This document shows, piece by piece, positions 43,181 through 51,998 of a DNA stretch of 64,000 nucleotides (positions are counted from its first letter, which is position 1; each line of letters begins with the position of its first letter). The stretch is from Bacillota bacterium. Its GTDB lineage: Bacteria; Bacillota_I; Bacilli_A; RF39; UBA660. The position numbers and the translations under genes are program-made. Under the pieces are notes generated by a model. That model worked only from the letters and a program-made list of their open reading frames with translations, did no database searches and had not been told where the DNA came from. The stretch covers positions 1-64,000 of the forward strand of contig SVAM01000008.1 in assembly GCA_015059425.1 (NCBI GenBank). The letters run 5' to 3'.

Positions 43181-45682
43181 CTAACTACTTTCGCCGCTGC
43201 TTTTACGTTTTTCTTCCGCAATTCTAGCAAGATGACTATTATACTCTTGTAATTTAAGATCTAATTGATCTCCTATGTTATCTAAAGGAGTGTCTGTCTC
43301 ATTGCCTGTTTTTAAACTCATATCTCCATTTAAGTAAGCCATCGTAATACCAGATGCACGTACATAATCTTGAGCAACATTTCTTTTTAATTCGTTTCGG
43401 TATTCTTCAGCTGCACTTCTAACATCCCCTAATTTTGCACGCAACGACGTTGGTAATGCATTATAGTTTTCTTCAATTTTTAGTGCTTCATTTTGAACTG
43501 CCTTTCCAAAACCATCTAAGTAAGAATCGTATGCAGTTTTTGCAGCAGCATAAGCATCTGTTCCCTTTGTTGCTTCAACATTTAAAGCTAAATTTCTTAA
43601 TTCACTTGCTAAATATTCCCCAACACTAAAACTTGAACTAGATTTACCTATTTCTTTAATTATTAATTCTTCTGCTTCTTTACGTAACTTAGATTTCTTA
43701 GATTTGATAACTTCAACAGTTTCTTTTGCTTTTTTAATAGCATCTGTGTTAGAAATTCCAACTAAATCTCCTGCTTTTATGAAAGCATCTTTTACGTGAC
43801 TCATCATAACTCCTGGGTGATCTTTTGCAAACTGATTTATTAATTCTTTACTATAATTTTCATAACCTTCACTATCGTTTTTATATTCTATTTTTGCTTC
43901 TTTAAGTTTTGTTTGTAATTCTTTTAGATCTTCTAAATTTACATCTTTATGTTGCGCTTTATAAGCTGCGCGTTTTTCTCGATTTATTACACTTGCAGAT
44001 GAAGCAGATAACGCTGCAGATTTTGTATCGCCAATTTTTTTTGCACCTATTCCTGCTTTGCCTCCTCTAAAGAACCCTGATGTTGTACCTGCCACCACAG
44101 ATCCAATTCCAGAAATAGCGCCACCACCAAAATGTTTTAATTTTGTCGAAAGGCTCTCTCCTTTTTCATTATCTTCTTTCCATTTGTTTCTTATTTTTTT
44201 GCCAGCATTCGTTAAGTTATTTGCGCCTGCTAATAAGCCTCCTCCTATTGCTGCGCCTGCTGTTAATGCTCCGCCATCTCTTAATTTTTCTACAATGCCT
44301 AATTTCATTCCCTCGGATTTTATGCCAGTTACTTCACCTAACAGTTTAGGTAATTGTTTAGCAAACATTACTAATCCCATGGCTATGATTGCAGTGGCTA
44401 TTCCACCTAATTCTGCATTAATGGTATCATTAATTTGACTAAAGATAAAAGTTAAGCTACACATACAAAATATTCTTACAAATATTTCACCATAAGTTGT
44501 TAATGTGGCTTTAACCCAATTGTTTAATACGCCTTTATTGTTTGGAGCAATACTTAACAATAAGCATACCGGCGCCATCATTTCATAAAAAGCTAGTTTT
44601 GCTGCACGCAGTCCTAAATCTAAGCAAAAACTTACTAACATATATAAAAGCATTGCTCCACATACCGTTGAAATAATAAAAGTGTATTCCATTTCACCAT
44701 TATCTATTTTATTTTCAAAGGGCACTATTCTGTTAAAATCGCCTAAATTTACAATTTCATACTCTGCATCTGACCATTTATATTTATCATATGTAATTGC
44801 TTCTAAAACTGAGTTTGTTCCTAATCCTGCGCCAAAACCAGCAATACATCCAACTCCTAATGCTGCAGCTGATGCTTTAACTATGGGTGCTACTAAAGCT
44901 AACCCAGTACCTCCAGTTGCTACTACACTTGTAATTGTTATTGCAGTTAACCCTACCGCTCCAAAAGCACATGCTATTCCTCCAATTGTTAAACCTGTAT
45001 CTACGTTAAAATAATCACTGGCATTCGTATCTACATCTTGTCCTAATTTTCCATTTGCAGGATGCAAAAATGCATTTAAAACTGTATAAGCTAGTTCGTT
45101 TCCATAAAGTTCGAAATGATTTCCATCTTCAAATTTTACTTTTGCTTTTTCACAACTTAGTAATGCTTCTTCATAAGTTTGTGCTTCACATCCTTCTTCA
45201 AAGGCATAATTACCGTTTTCATCTTGAAAATAAACTTCATTGTTAGAAACTTCGCTAGTATTATCTTTAAAAAAGAATTTTTGGATGGATCCATAACTTA
45301 AAACAGAATCTTGAAAAGAATATAGAAAATCAAAAATAGTAGGTACTAATGCTATTAATACTAAAGATATAATTAATCTTTTTACGATTGATGCCCCACT
45401 GTTATCGCCTTTGCTTATATTATCCGGATTAATTAAAGCTTGTAATAGTGAGTAAGCTAATATAAATAAAGCTATAACTCCTACAATTGCATAAACTTTA
45501 TTTGATATACTTTGATATAGTTCATTTGTAAATATTTGTGCTTTAGCTAATTTCATAAATAAGCCATATACCGTTGATATTAAACTATAAATTTTAGCAT
45601 CTATTATTAAAAATAAAGGTATAAATATAGATTCTGCAATACTACTTAATATACCCTTACATAAATATATTAATTTAAACAT
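43181..45682 (-). CDS. VirB6/TrbL-like polytopic membrane protein with long cytoplasmic tail
   Basis: 833 residues. The first 460 have several membrane segments and a long polar insert with paired cysteines (CEAQTYEEALLSCEK). They also have glycine/alanine-rich helices (GIACAFGAVGLTAITITSVVATGGTG) and LAFYEMMAPVCLLLSIAPNNK...WVKATLTTYGEIFVRIF, which resembles VirB6/TrbL channel proteins of type IV secretion. The remaining 370 are charged and helical, with glycine-rich FGGGAISGIGSVVAGTTSGFFRGG. No VirB4, VirD4 or relaxase gene is nearby. The start has AAGGAG ten bases upstream. Strong own promoter. Confidence 0.6.
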   Translation of the reverse strand: MFKLIYLCKGILSSIAESIFIPLFLIIDAKIYSLISTVYGLFMKLAKAQIFTNELYQSISNKVYAIVGVIALFILAYSLLQALINPDNISKGDNSGASIVKRLIISLVLIALVPTIFDFLYSFQDSVLSYGSIQKFFFKDNTSEVSNNEVYFQDENGNYAFEEGCEAQTYEEALLSCEKAKVKFEDGNHFELYGNELAYTVLNAFLHPANGKLGQDVDTNASDYFNVDTGLTIGGIACAFGAVGLTAITITSVVATGGTGLALVAPIVKASAAALGVGCIAGFGAGLGTNSVLEAITYDKYKWSDAEYEIVNLGDFNRIVPFENKIDNGEMEYTFIISTVCGAMLLYMLVSFCLDLGLRAAKLAFYEMMAPVCLLLSIAPNNKGVLNNWVKATLTTYGEIFVRIFCMCSLTFIFSQINDTINAELGGIATAIIAMGLVMFAKQLPKLLGEVTGIKSEGMKLGIVEKLRDGGALTAGAAIGGGLLAGANNLTNAGKKIRNKWKEDNEKGESLSTKLKHFGGGAISGIGSVVAGTTSGFFRGGKAGIGAKKIGDTKSAALSASSASVINREKRAAYKAQHKDVNLEDLKELQTKLKEAKIEYKNDSEGYENYSKELINQFAKDHPGVMMSHVKDAFIKAGDLVGISNTDAIKKAKETVEVIKSKKSKLRKEAEELIIKEIGKSSSSFSVGEYLASELRNLALNVEATKGTDAYAAAKTAYDSYLDGFGKAVQNEALKIEENYNALPTSLRAKLGDVRSAAEEYRNELKRNVAQDYVRASGITMAYLNGDMSLKTGNETDTPLDNIGDQLDLKLQEYNSHLARIAEEKRKSSGESS

Positions 45683-45709
45683 AGCGACACTACTCCTTAC
45701 CACAAGTAT

Positions 45710-45738
45710 ATTATAATATTCTTTGTAGTAAAGTTCAA
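45710..45738 (-). promoter_or_regulatory. Promoter of the VirB6-like unit
   Basis: TTGAAC, 17 bases, TATAAT on the minus strand, 27 bases before the start codon. Confidence 0.75.
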
Positions 45739-45776
45739 GATTTTTTCTAGTAAGGTTTTAAATTCTTTTTAGTGGG

Positions 45777-45782
45777 TATAAT
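45777..45782 (+). promoter_or_regulatory. -10 element for the XRE regulator gene
   Basis: TATAAT on the plus strand, 19 bases before the start codon of the XRE gene. No good -35 was found 17 bases upstream. It lies back to back with the promoter of the VirB6-like gene. Confidence 0.45.
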
Positions 45783-45801
45783 ATTTTTAGGTGAACTTGG
45801 T

Positions 45802-46170
45802 ATGAGAATAAATGATAAAGAGGAATATAATAAAATTAAAGATACTATAAATATGGAAAATTTAAAAAAAATTAGATTAGAAAAAGGTTTTGGAATAATC
45901 AAAACTGCTTCCTTATCTAATCTAACTGAATCTACTATATCTGCTTATGAATGTAATTTAAAAACTCCTTCTTTGCCTAGTTTAATAAGTTTAGCAAATT
46001 TATTTAATTGTTCACTAGACTTTTTAGTTGGTAGAACTAATAACCCTAATATAACTAGTGCTAGTCAAGATAATAATGATTTTATTTTAAATAATTTTAA
46101 TAGCTTAAATAAAGATAACAAATTAAAAGCTGAGGCTTACATTAAGGGTTTAATAGATGGACAAAAATAA
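45802..46170 (+). CDS. XRE-family helix-turn-helix regulator
   Basis: About 122 residues. Residues 20-80 are a lambda-repressor-like domain (NLKKIRLEKGFGIIKTASLSNLTESTISAYECNLKTPSLPSLISLANLFNCSLDFLVGR). The ATG has AGGTGA seven bases upstream; an earlier GTG lies on the -10 box and is excluded. Divergent from the VirB6-like gene with a shared 100-base intergenic region, so it may regulate that gene. Confidence 0.88.
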   Translation: MRINDKEEYNKIKDTINMENLKKIRLEKGFGIIKTASLSNLTESTISAYECNLKTPSLPSLISLANLFNCSLDFLVGRTNNPNITSASQDNNDFILNNFNSLNKDNKLKAEAYIKGLIDGQK

Positions 46171-46171
46171 T

Positions 46172-46200
46172 ACTTATACGATGGTGTATAAGTTTTATTT
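46172..46200. terminator. Bidirectional terminator
   Basis: ACTTATAC pairs with GTATAAGT around a 6-base loop, then TTTATTTT; it lies between convergent genes. Confidence 0.75.
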
Positions 46201-46425
46201 TGTCTTTAATTTAAATAGTGCTACTATAGCAATTATTCCCCATGCTACTTGAAGCGCAAATGAAAACCATGCATCTTTAGGTAATAATCCTATAGCCATA
46301 CATATTGCTGCTACTAAGTTTAATGTTTGATAAGTTTTTCCTGTATCTATCTTATTCAATGATAAAAGTGTGTAAGCTAGAAGCACCAAAATCATACCAA
46401 TCCAACCTAATATATCATATATCAT
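46195..46425 (-). CDS. CBU_0592-like small membrane protein
   Basis: 76 residues with about three membrane segments: DILGWIGMILVLLAYTLLSL, TYQTLNLVAAICMAIGLLPK and FALQVAWGIIAIVALFKL. The pattern G-W-x-G-x-x-x-x-L-x-A-Y and an N-L-x-G/A-A stretch matches the small CBU_0592 family. Function unknown. Confidence 0.75.
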   Translation of the reverse strand: MIYDILGWIGMILVLLAYTLLSLNKIDTGKTYQTLNLVAAICMAIGLLPKDAWFSFALQVAWGIIAIVALFKLKTK

Positions 46426-46455
46426 TTATTTTCTCCTATCTATATTTTTATTATA

Positions 46456-48354
46456 TCATATATTTATAGTATGTTTACAATTAAAAGTAAACTTATTTTT
46501 TATGCGAGTTTTCTTTAGATTATTTTTTAAAATAAGTTGTTGTATTTTTATAAGTTCACCATCGTATTCTTCTTTTGCTCTTTCATCATATTCTAATATA
46601 AAACTATCTATTGTTCCATCGTCAAATAATGTAATATACCAATCTTTGTTACAAGTAGTATATATCTCTTTACGGTTTGTCAATGTTAGATAAAAATGAA
46701 AACTTTTTTCTTTTTGACTTCTATAATATCTTAATGTCATTAATCTTTTTTCTATTTCCATATAATTATCATAGCTATTCTTTTTTCTTCTTAATATTGG
46801 TTCTCTTTTATCATAATATATTACTTCAGGTATATATAATCTTATATCTTCCAGGCTTTTACCTTCACTTATATCTAGTAAGCATTGATAATTATATATA
46901 CCATTATAATAATTATTAGAATTTTCTAAGATAGGATGGATTAAAAATGGTAAGGTTTGATTATTATATAGAGATACATGGGAATTAGTATTTCCTATAA
47001 TGGTTGCTACTATTTCATCTCCTCTAGAGTTCATATATTCCATTAATTCCTTTAAAACTTCTTTACATGTATCATATAATTCTTTCCCTTTAATATTAGA
47101 TGGAGCTCTTTTGCTTACCTCTATTCCTTGACCAATTAAAACATTACCGTTTCTCATAATTAACATCATTGCAAAATCTTTATGTTCTAGTGTTGAAATA
47201 CTCAATAATCTCATATGACTACTTTTTATAAAGTTACTAAATAAAACAGAAGCTTCTCCATTTATTCTAAAACAATTGCCTGCACGATATCCTAAAACTA
47301 AATTTCTTGGATCACTTAAACTTATTACTTCGCATATGTATGCTTCTTTTTTAAATTCTATCATTGGAATAGATGACTTATATTTTTTCTGTAAAAAATC
47401 ATTATATATTTTAAAGTTTTTCTTTTCAATTTCTATTTCTGAAGTATTTAAAGAATCATATTTACAATAGTATGAAGATATCATGTCTTCTAATATATCT
47501 CCTGTTATTTCTGGTGCTCTTACATCCCTTGCTATATATCTTTCTTCTAATAAAGATTTTACTTCGTTTTTAGACATTTTAGTACTTAATTTGTTTATAA
47601 AAAAGTAAATATTATTGTAAAAGTAATCAAAATTTAAAAATAATTCTTTAAACTCTCCATTTAACATTTGCTTTGTTATATTACTAGAATCTTTTTTATT
47701 TTCAAACAAAAAATTATTAAATGCTTGTTGCTCGATTGTACCCAATCTTTTTTTCGTATTTAATTTTGAAAATAAATAATGTACTTTTTCATAGTCTATT
47801 TCACCATATTTATTTGATAATAATTCTAAACTATTATCAAGGCCTATAGATATATACATTTTATATGCTAGTAAGATGTACTCTGATTCTTTAAAATGAG
47901 GATTTCTTTTTAATAGCCAAATTGCTTCATCTTTTATTTCTAAACTTAAACTGTCTTCCTTATTTGGAATTTTTAGTTTTTTTAACATTGTAACTATGTT
48001 GTTTATATACCTTTTAGGAATTGTATAATATTCTTGTGGTGTTATTTCTTCTTCTAAGTCTTCAATTAATTCTTGATTAAACTTTAAATAACTTATTAAA
48101 GTAAAAATATTTCTTTTAAGCAAAATGTTAAATAAAGATAGATAATCATCACTTTTTATTCTAGCTAAAAATAATTCATAAAATTCCTTTGGCATGCTTT
48201 CCTTTATATCATAAAATGTATTTATAAACACTTTTACATATTCAGGATTATTTTCTTTTCTTATATTTATAAAAATATTAAATAATTTAATTGTATTTCT
48301 TAATCTTTTATCATTACAGTCGATTTGCATAATTTTATTAATTAATTCTGGCAT
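46456..48354 (-). CDS. Large cytoplasmic protein of unknown function
   Basis: 632 residues, no signal or membrane segment. The first 300 look like helical repeats. The C-terminal half has a distinct conserved-looking core: DPRNLVLGYRAGNCFRINGEASVLF, RLLSISTLEHKDFAMMLIMRNGNVLIGQGIEVS and later EIVATIIGNTNSHVSLYN. This core recalls bacterial proteins in which a cysteine-containing GNC/GDC turn is followed by a beta sheet, but I cannot assign a family. GGGGGTG precedes the start; own extended -10 promoter. Confidence 0.7.
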   Translation of the reverse strand: MPELINKIMQIDCNDKRLRNTIKLFNIFINIRKENNPEYVKVFINTFYDIKESMPKEFYELFLARIKSDDYLSLFNILLKRNIFTLISYLKFNQELIEDLEEEITPQEYYTIPKRYINNIVTMLKKLKIPNKEDSLSLEIKDEAIWLLKRNPHFKESEYILLAYKMYISIGLDNSLELLSNKYGEIDYEKVHYLFSKLNTKKRLGTIEQQAFNNFLFENKKDSSNITKQMLNGEFKELFLNFDYFYNNIYFFINKLSTKMSKNEVKSLLEERYIARDVRAPEITGDILEDMISSYYCKYDSLNTSEIEIEKKNFKIYNDFLQKKYKSSIPMIEFKKEAYICEVISLSDPRNLVLGYRAGNCFRINGEASVLFSNFIKSSHMRLLSISTLEHKDFAMMLIMRNGNVLIGQGIEVSKRAPSNIKGKELYDTCKEVLKELMEYMNSRGDEIVATIIGNTNSHVSLYNNQTLPFLIHPILENSNNYYNGIYNYQCLLDISEGKSLEDIRLYIPEVIYYDKREPILRRKKNSYDNYMEIEKRLMTLRYYRSQKEKSFHFYLTLTNRKEIYTTCNKDWYITLFDDGTIDSFILEYDERAKEEYDGELIKIQQLILKNNLKKTRIKNKFTFNCKHTINI

Positions 48355-48405
48355 GGTTACAGCACCCCCTTTTTAGTTAAAATCAGTAATTAAAATTTAG
48401 TAATT

Positions 48406-48415
48406 ATTATAGCAT
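48406..48415 (-). promoter_or_regulatory. Extended -10 promoter
   Basis: TGCTATAAT on the minus strand (TG-n-TATAAT) about 50 bases before the start of the 632-residue protein gene; no clear -35. Confidence 0.5.
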
Positions 48416-48443
48416 ACATTTATAAATTTTAAAAAAATTAAAT

Positions 48444-48466
48444 TAAAAACCCATTAAATGGGTTTA
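48444..48466 (-). terminator. Terminator of the ybaK-like gene
   Basis: AAACCCATT and AATGGGTTT form a 9-bp stem; T-rich on the minus strand after it. Confidence 0.75.
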
Positions 48467-48512
48467 AAAGTATTTAGTTTATTTTTAATAAGTTTTTTCT
48501 TATTTATATTGT

Positions 48513-48983
48513 TTAATCTTTATCTTTACATACGTCTATCCACTTTTTATTTTTTATTATTCTTTCTAAATCTTCTGGTGTAAGTTTAATTGCACTATTA
48601 GAACTTCCACAAGCTGGGTAAAAAATATCTAATTTTTTTAAAGATATATCTAGATATATCTCTACTCCTTCTTTAATACCGAAGGGGCAAACACCACCAA
48701 CTTGATGCCCTATATATTCTTCTACTAAATCAAATGGAATCATTTTAGCTTTAGTATTAAATACTTTTTTATATTTACTATTATCTATTTTTGAGTCTCC
48801 AGATGCAACAATTAAAATTGGTTTATCATCTACTAAAAAAGATAAAGTTTTTGCTATTTGTTCTTCCTTACAATTTAATGCAATTGCTGCTTCCTTTACA
48901 GTGGCAGATGATACATCAAATTCCATTATGTTTTTATCTAAGTTATATTTTTTTAAATATTCTTTTGCTTCTACAATTGACAT
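48513..48983 (-). CDS. YbaK/EbsC-type aminoacyl-tRNA deacylase
   Basis: 156 residues of the YbaK/ProX fold: SSATVKEAAIALNCKEEQIAKTLSFLV, PILIVASGDSKIDNSKYKKVF, IGHQVGGVCPFGI and DIFYPACGSSNSAIKLTPEDL. The family hydrolyses mischarged tRNAs such as Cys-tRNA-Pro, or similar. Which tRNA this one clears is not readable. Preceded by the isoprenylcysteine-methyltransferase-like gene with a 13-base gap. Confidence 0.88.
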   Translation of the reverse strand: MSIVEAKEYLKKYNLDKNIMEFDVSSATVKEAAIALNCKEEQIAKTLSFLVDDKPILIVASGDSKIDNSKYKKVFNTKAKMIPFDLVEEYIGHQVGGVCPFGIKEGVEIYLDISLKKLDIFYPACGSSNSAIKLTPEDLERIIKNKKWIDVCKDKD

Positions 48984-48996
48984 AAATACTCCTTGT

Positions 48997-49668
48997 TTAC
49001 CATATAAATGGTATTAGTTTATATTTAACTTTTTCTTGGTATTCTTTATATCCTTTTAAGTCTTTTAATAATACTTGCTCTTCGTTATTTAAACGTTTAA
49101 TTATTATAAATGGATATGCTAGCATAATTATAAATGATATTAATGATCCTAGAATCAATGGCATTGATAAAAATAAAAATATAGTTGCTGTATACATAGG
49201 ATGTCTTACTATTTTATATATACCAGTATCTATTACTTTTTGATTATTATCTACTTCAATGGTACGAGATAAAAAAGCGTTTTCTTTTAGAACTTCTGCG
49301 TATATGATATATGAAATTATGAATATAATTGATGATATAATTATTATCCAATTTGGCATTATAAACCATTTAAATCTAAAATTAAGTCCGGCGATTATAA
49401 AGCTTAATAAAAACATTAAGCCGCTTAATTTTATTACTAATTTTTGTTCATTTTCTTTTTCTTTTATATTTAATCTTTTTCTTAGTAAGTCTGGACTTTT
49501 AAGCATCATTACTATTCCTGCGATAAACATAGGAATAAATAATAATCCCATAAATAACCAACCATTCCAATAGTTTAAAGTATTAGCCGGTAAAAATATT
49601 AATAGACCTATTAATATAACCCCTAATAAATATTTAGATATTGCTTCAACAAATAATTTTGTACTCAT
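48997..49668 (-). CDS. Isoprenylcysteine carboxyl methyltransferase-like membrane protein
   Basis: 223 residues with five or six membrane segments. The C-terminal signature TGIYKIVRHPMYTATIFLFLSMPL...NNEEQVLLKDLKGYKEYQEKVKYKLIPFIW is the ICMT/phospholipid-methyltransferase type SAM-binding region (R-H-P-x-Y and E-E). Bacterial members methylate lipids or other small hydrophobic substrates; the target is unknown. Confidence 0.85.
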   Translation of the reverse strand: MSTKLFVEAISKYLLGVILIGLLIFLPANTLNYWNGWLFMGLLFIPMFIAGIVMMLKSPDLLRKRLNIKEKENEQKLVIKLSGLMFLLSFIIAGLNFRFKWFIMPNWIIIISSIIFIISYIIYAEVLKENAFLSRTIEVDNNQKVIDTGIYKIVRHPMYTATIFLFLSMPLILGSLISFIIMLAYPFIIIKRLNNEEQVLLKDLKGYKEYQEKVKYKLIPFIW

Positions 49669-49679
49669 AGTAAAACTCC

Positions 49680-49952
49680 TTAATCTATTTGGTATTTCAT
49701 AAACCAGTTACCATACTTTACACCTCGATTATTTTTATATGGTTCATTTGGGCTTACGCTTGGATATCTTATGACTTTATATCCTAAACCCCAATATGTA
49801 ACTTTGTTTCCATTATCACTAACTATTTTGATTGTATATTTTGGTTCTACACTATTTCTTGCTCTTGCACTATCAATATAACTTGTTAATAATCCTGCAA
49901 ATACTAGTATTGCTATTGTAATACTTACAATTATTAATGTTTTCTTTGTCAT
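49680..49952 (-). CDS. Small single-pass membrane protein
   Basis: 90 residues: N-terminal anchor LIIVSITIAILVFAGLLTSYI, then an outer part with YTIKIVSDNGNKVTYWGLGYKVIRYPS and GVKYGNWFMKY. This YWGLGYKVIRY pattern recurs, as far as I remember, in uncharacterised small Firmicutes proteins. AGGAGG precedes the start. Co-directional with the ICMT-like and YbaK-like genes. Confidence 0.7.
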   Translation of the reverse strand: MTKKTLIIVSITIAILVFAGLLTSYIDSARARNSVEPKYTIKIVSDNGNKVTYWGLGYKVIRYPSVSPNEPYKNNRGVKYGNWFMKYQID

Positions 49953-49976
49953 AAAATCCTCCTAATAAACAAATCT

Positions 49977-50132
49977 TTATTTACTTAAATTAAAAATTGA
50001 ATAAACCATTAAGGCAACGCCAAGTCCAAATAAAATACAACCATATACTTCATTTAAACGATTTGCAAATAAACCTACCATTCCACTTCCTAAAGCACAA
50101 AAAATTGCAAATAATAATTTTTTCTTTTTCAT
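49977..50132 (-). CDS. Very small membrane protein (51 residues)
   Basis: A complete reading frame begins MKKKKLLFAIFCALGSGMVG and ends VALMVYSIFNLSK, with two membrane segments and a short loop between them. The upstream site AGTGAG is modest. A promoter lies 110 bases upstream and the next gene of the unit follows with a 24-base gap, which supports it being real. No family known. Confidence 0.6.
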   Translation of the reverse strand: MKKKKLLFAIFCALGSGMVGLFANRLNEVYGCILFGLGVALMVYSIFNLSK

Positions 50133-50241
50133 AAAATCAACTCACTTTTAAATTAATATTTATCTTTCCTTATTAAATTTTAAGTCTTCCTTGTTGTGTA
50201 ATTTTAATTCCGTATGCTTCTTAAAATATATTTATATTACA

Positions 50242-50271
50242 ATTATACCATGGATAAACACTAATTGTCTA
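50242..50271 (-). promoter_or_regulatory. Promoter of the small membrane protein/ICMT/YbaK unit
   Basis: TAGACA, 18 bases, TATAAT on the minus strand. The roughly 100-base leader between it and the first gene holds nothing else that I can recognise. Confidence 0.6.
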
Positions 50272-50303
50272 AAGTTCTATTAACTTTTAATATTTTTATT
50301 AAA

Positions 50304-50330
50304 TAAAAAAGCCTAATTTAGGCTTTTGAT
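50304..50330 (-). terminator. Terminator of the transglutaminase-like gene
   Basis: AAAAGCCTAA pairs with TTAGGCTTTT; T tract on the minus strand. The stem includes the stop codon. Confidence 0.8.
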
Positions 50331-51001
50331 TCGTTAGTTAATATTCTTTTTATAGCTTCTTCTCTTTCCATATTAATTTGTTTTTCATCATATTCAATAA
50401 GAGATAAATAATCATTAATATCTTTAGTAAATTGTTCATCTCCCAATATTTTACTTAACTCTTTTATTTGAAAAATTAATACCCCTAATTCTAATCTTCT
50501 TTTTCCATTAGGTTTAAATTCATCTAAATCATGTGAAATATGAGAATCAACAAATTCTTTATGTTCTTGCAAGTATGTTTGCTTATCTATTTTTTTGACA
50601 TTGCTACATTCATATAAAGAATAATATGTAGCTTTATCAAATTTTAACATTAAAGATGGATCATATACAAAATCTCCAATTTCTATCCAACCATGTCCTT
50701 CGTTGCCTTTACAATAATTATATTCTAAATCTTTGTTTTTACCTCTTACAAGTATAGCATTATCTAAGGCTAAAAACATGTAAAGACTTCTGTCATAGCA
50801 AGTTCCTTCTGCAAATAAATAGTTAGAATATTTAATATAAAGAGATACTGGTAGACAAGCAATAATTGTACTATTCATTTTTTCAAATATTTCATCATCA
50901 AATCTTGTTATTTTGCCTTCTTTTAATGCTTTGTTAAATAATATTTTGTATTTAGCAAAATAATATTTCTTTTTTAAATCATAAATTTTTAAAGGTTTCA
51001 T
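50318..51001 (-). CDS. Transglutaminase/papain-like fold protein
   Basis: 227 residues, cytoplasmic. A cysteine-histidine-aspartate arrangement is visible: EGTCYDRSLYMFLAL (C68), NEGHGWIEIGD (H103) and FVYDPSL (D114). This is the order and spacing of transglutaminase-like cysteine proteins. The C-terminal 80 residues are helical. Substrate and role unknown. A 46-residue gene precedes it by 22 bases. Confidence 0.65.
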   Translation of the reverse strand: MKPLKIYDLKKKYYFAKYKILFNKALKEGKITRFDDEIFEKMNSTIIACLPVSLYIKYSNYLFAEGTCYDRSLYMFLALDNAILVRGKNKDLEYNYCKGNEGHGWIEIGDFVYDPSLMLKFDKATYYSLYECSNVKKIDKQTYLQEHKEFVDSHISHDLDEFKPNGKRRLELGVLIFQIKELSKILGDEQFTKDINDYLSLIEYDEKQINMEREEAIKRILTNESKA

Positions 51002-51023
51002 ATATTGCCTCCTACTATATCAC

Positions 51024-51164
51024 TTATTCTTTTTGCATTCTGTTTAATAAATCATAATTATTTTTCAAAGATGGATGAATCAATAATTTATAATTATCAG
51101 TAGTAAACATAAATTTTTCTATATGCTCTGTAAACAAATATCTCAATTTATCTAATGTTATCAT
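51024..51164 (-). CDS. Small protein (46 residues), unknown
   Basis: Begins MITLDKLRYLFTEHIEKFMF with AAAGGGG upstream; a longer frame starting in the promoter region is less likely. No membrane segment. It may be co-transcribed with the transglutaminase-like gene. The weakest of the called genes in this stretch. Confidence 0.5.
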   Translation of the reverse strand: MITLDKLRYLFTEHIEKFMFTTDNYKLLIHPSLKNNYDLLNRMQKE

Positions 51165-51239
51165 AATATTCCCCTTTGTTAGTGCTATATAATAGCATAA
51201 AACAAGCAAAATATCAAATAAAATAGATTACTAAGCAAT

Positions 51240-51266
51240 AAAAATCTACCAGCTTAGCTGGTAGAT
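51240..51266 (-). terminator. Terminator of the methyltransferase gene
   Basis: ATCTACCAGC pairs with GCTGGTAGAT around three bases, followed on the minus strand by five T. One of the strongest stems in the window. Confidence 0.9.
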
Positions 51267-51281
51267 ATAGTAATTGTCTTC

Positions 51282-51962
51282 CTATTTTTTTGTTTTTCTG
51301 AGTGTTAGAACATGCCAATTTTTCTGTTCTTTACCACCTTCGTTATGATATTCATTTATTTCAAACAAATCTTTTCTTAAATATTCAATGTCTTCCTTAC
51401 TAAAATAAGCAAAGAATCTTTTTTCCTTTGTTTTTTTATCTTCTAATATCTTATAGTCATATTTCGTTCCATTAGGTAACAAGTTGGCATTTGGATGGAC
51501 ATCAGCATTCTGAAAATTAATTATTAATAATCCATTGTCTGTTAATGCGTTATATGCAACATCAAATAGTCTTTGCATATCATCCATATCTAAATGAGGA
51601 TTTCTCCATGATACAATTAAATCAGCTTTAAAATCAAAAATATTGTTATAATCATCTAATAAAAAATTATATTTTTTTACTTGATTTATTCCAATTCTTT
51701 TTTGCTCTTTTAGAAAGTCATCAACTGTATCAGTTGCTGTAATATCATACCCCGCAGATTGAAGCATTATAGCAAGTTGCCCGCAACCACTTCCAAATTC
51801 AATAATTCTTTTCTTCTTATCTTTTGCTAACTGTTCTTCAACGTAATTAAACAATCTCTCCCACTTTTCTGTTTCTGGATTAATTTCATTTTGTTGTTGT
51901 ATATATTCAAGTGCACCTCCAGAATTATACATTTCTATAGTTTTTATATTGTGTTCACTCAT
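51282..51962 (-). CDS. SAM-dependent methyltransferase (class I)
   Basis: 226 residues. Motif I is IIEFGSGCGQLAIMLQSAGYDITATD, followed by ADLIVSWRNPHLDMDDMQRLFDVAYNAL and DNGLLIINFQN, the usual order of class I methyltransferases. The substrate is unknown. A single gene between its terminator and the next unit. Confidence 0.85.
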   Translation of the reverse strand: MSEHNIKTIEMYNSGGALEYIQQQNEINPETEKWERLFNYVEEQLAKDKKKRIIEFGSGCGQLAIMLQSAGYDITATDTVDDFLKEQKRIGINQVKKYNFLLDDYNNIFDFKADLIVSWRNPHLDMDDMQRLFDVAYNALTDNGLLIINFQNADVHPNANLLPNGTKYDYKILEDKKTKEKRFFAYFSKEDIEYLRKDLFEINEYHNEGGKEQKNWHVLTLRKTKK

Positions 51963-51998
51963 AATATTCCTCCATAAATTATTATACCATAAAAATTA

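Noticed and set aside
44058-45014. Long open frames on the plus strand opposite the VirB6-like gene
   Set aside because: They have the proline/serine-rich composition of antisense shadows, lack ribosome sites and lie wholly inside a well-supported gene.
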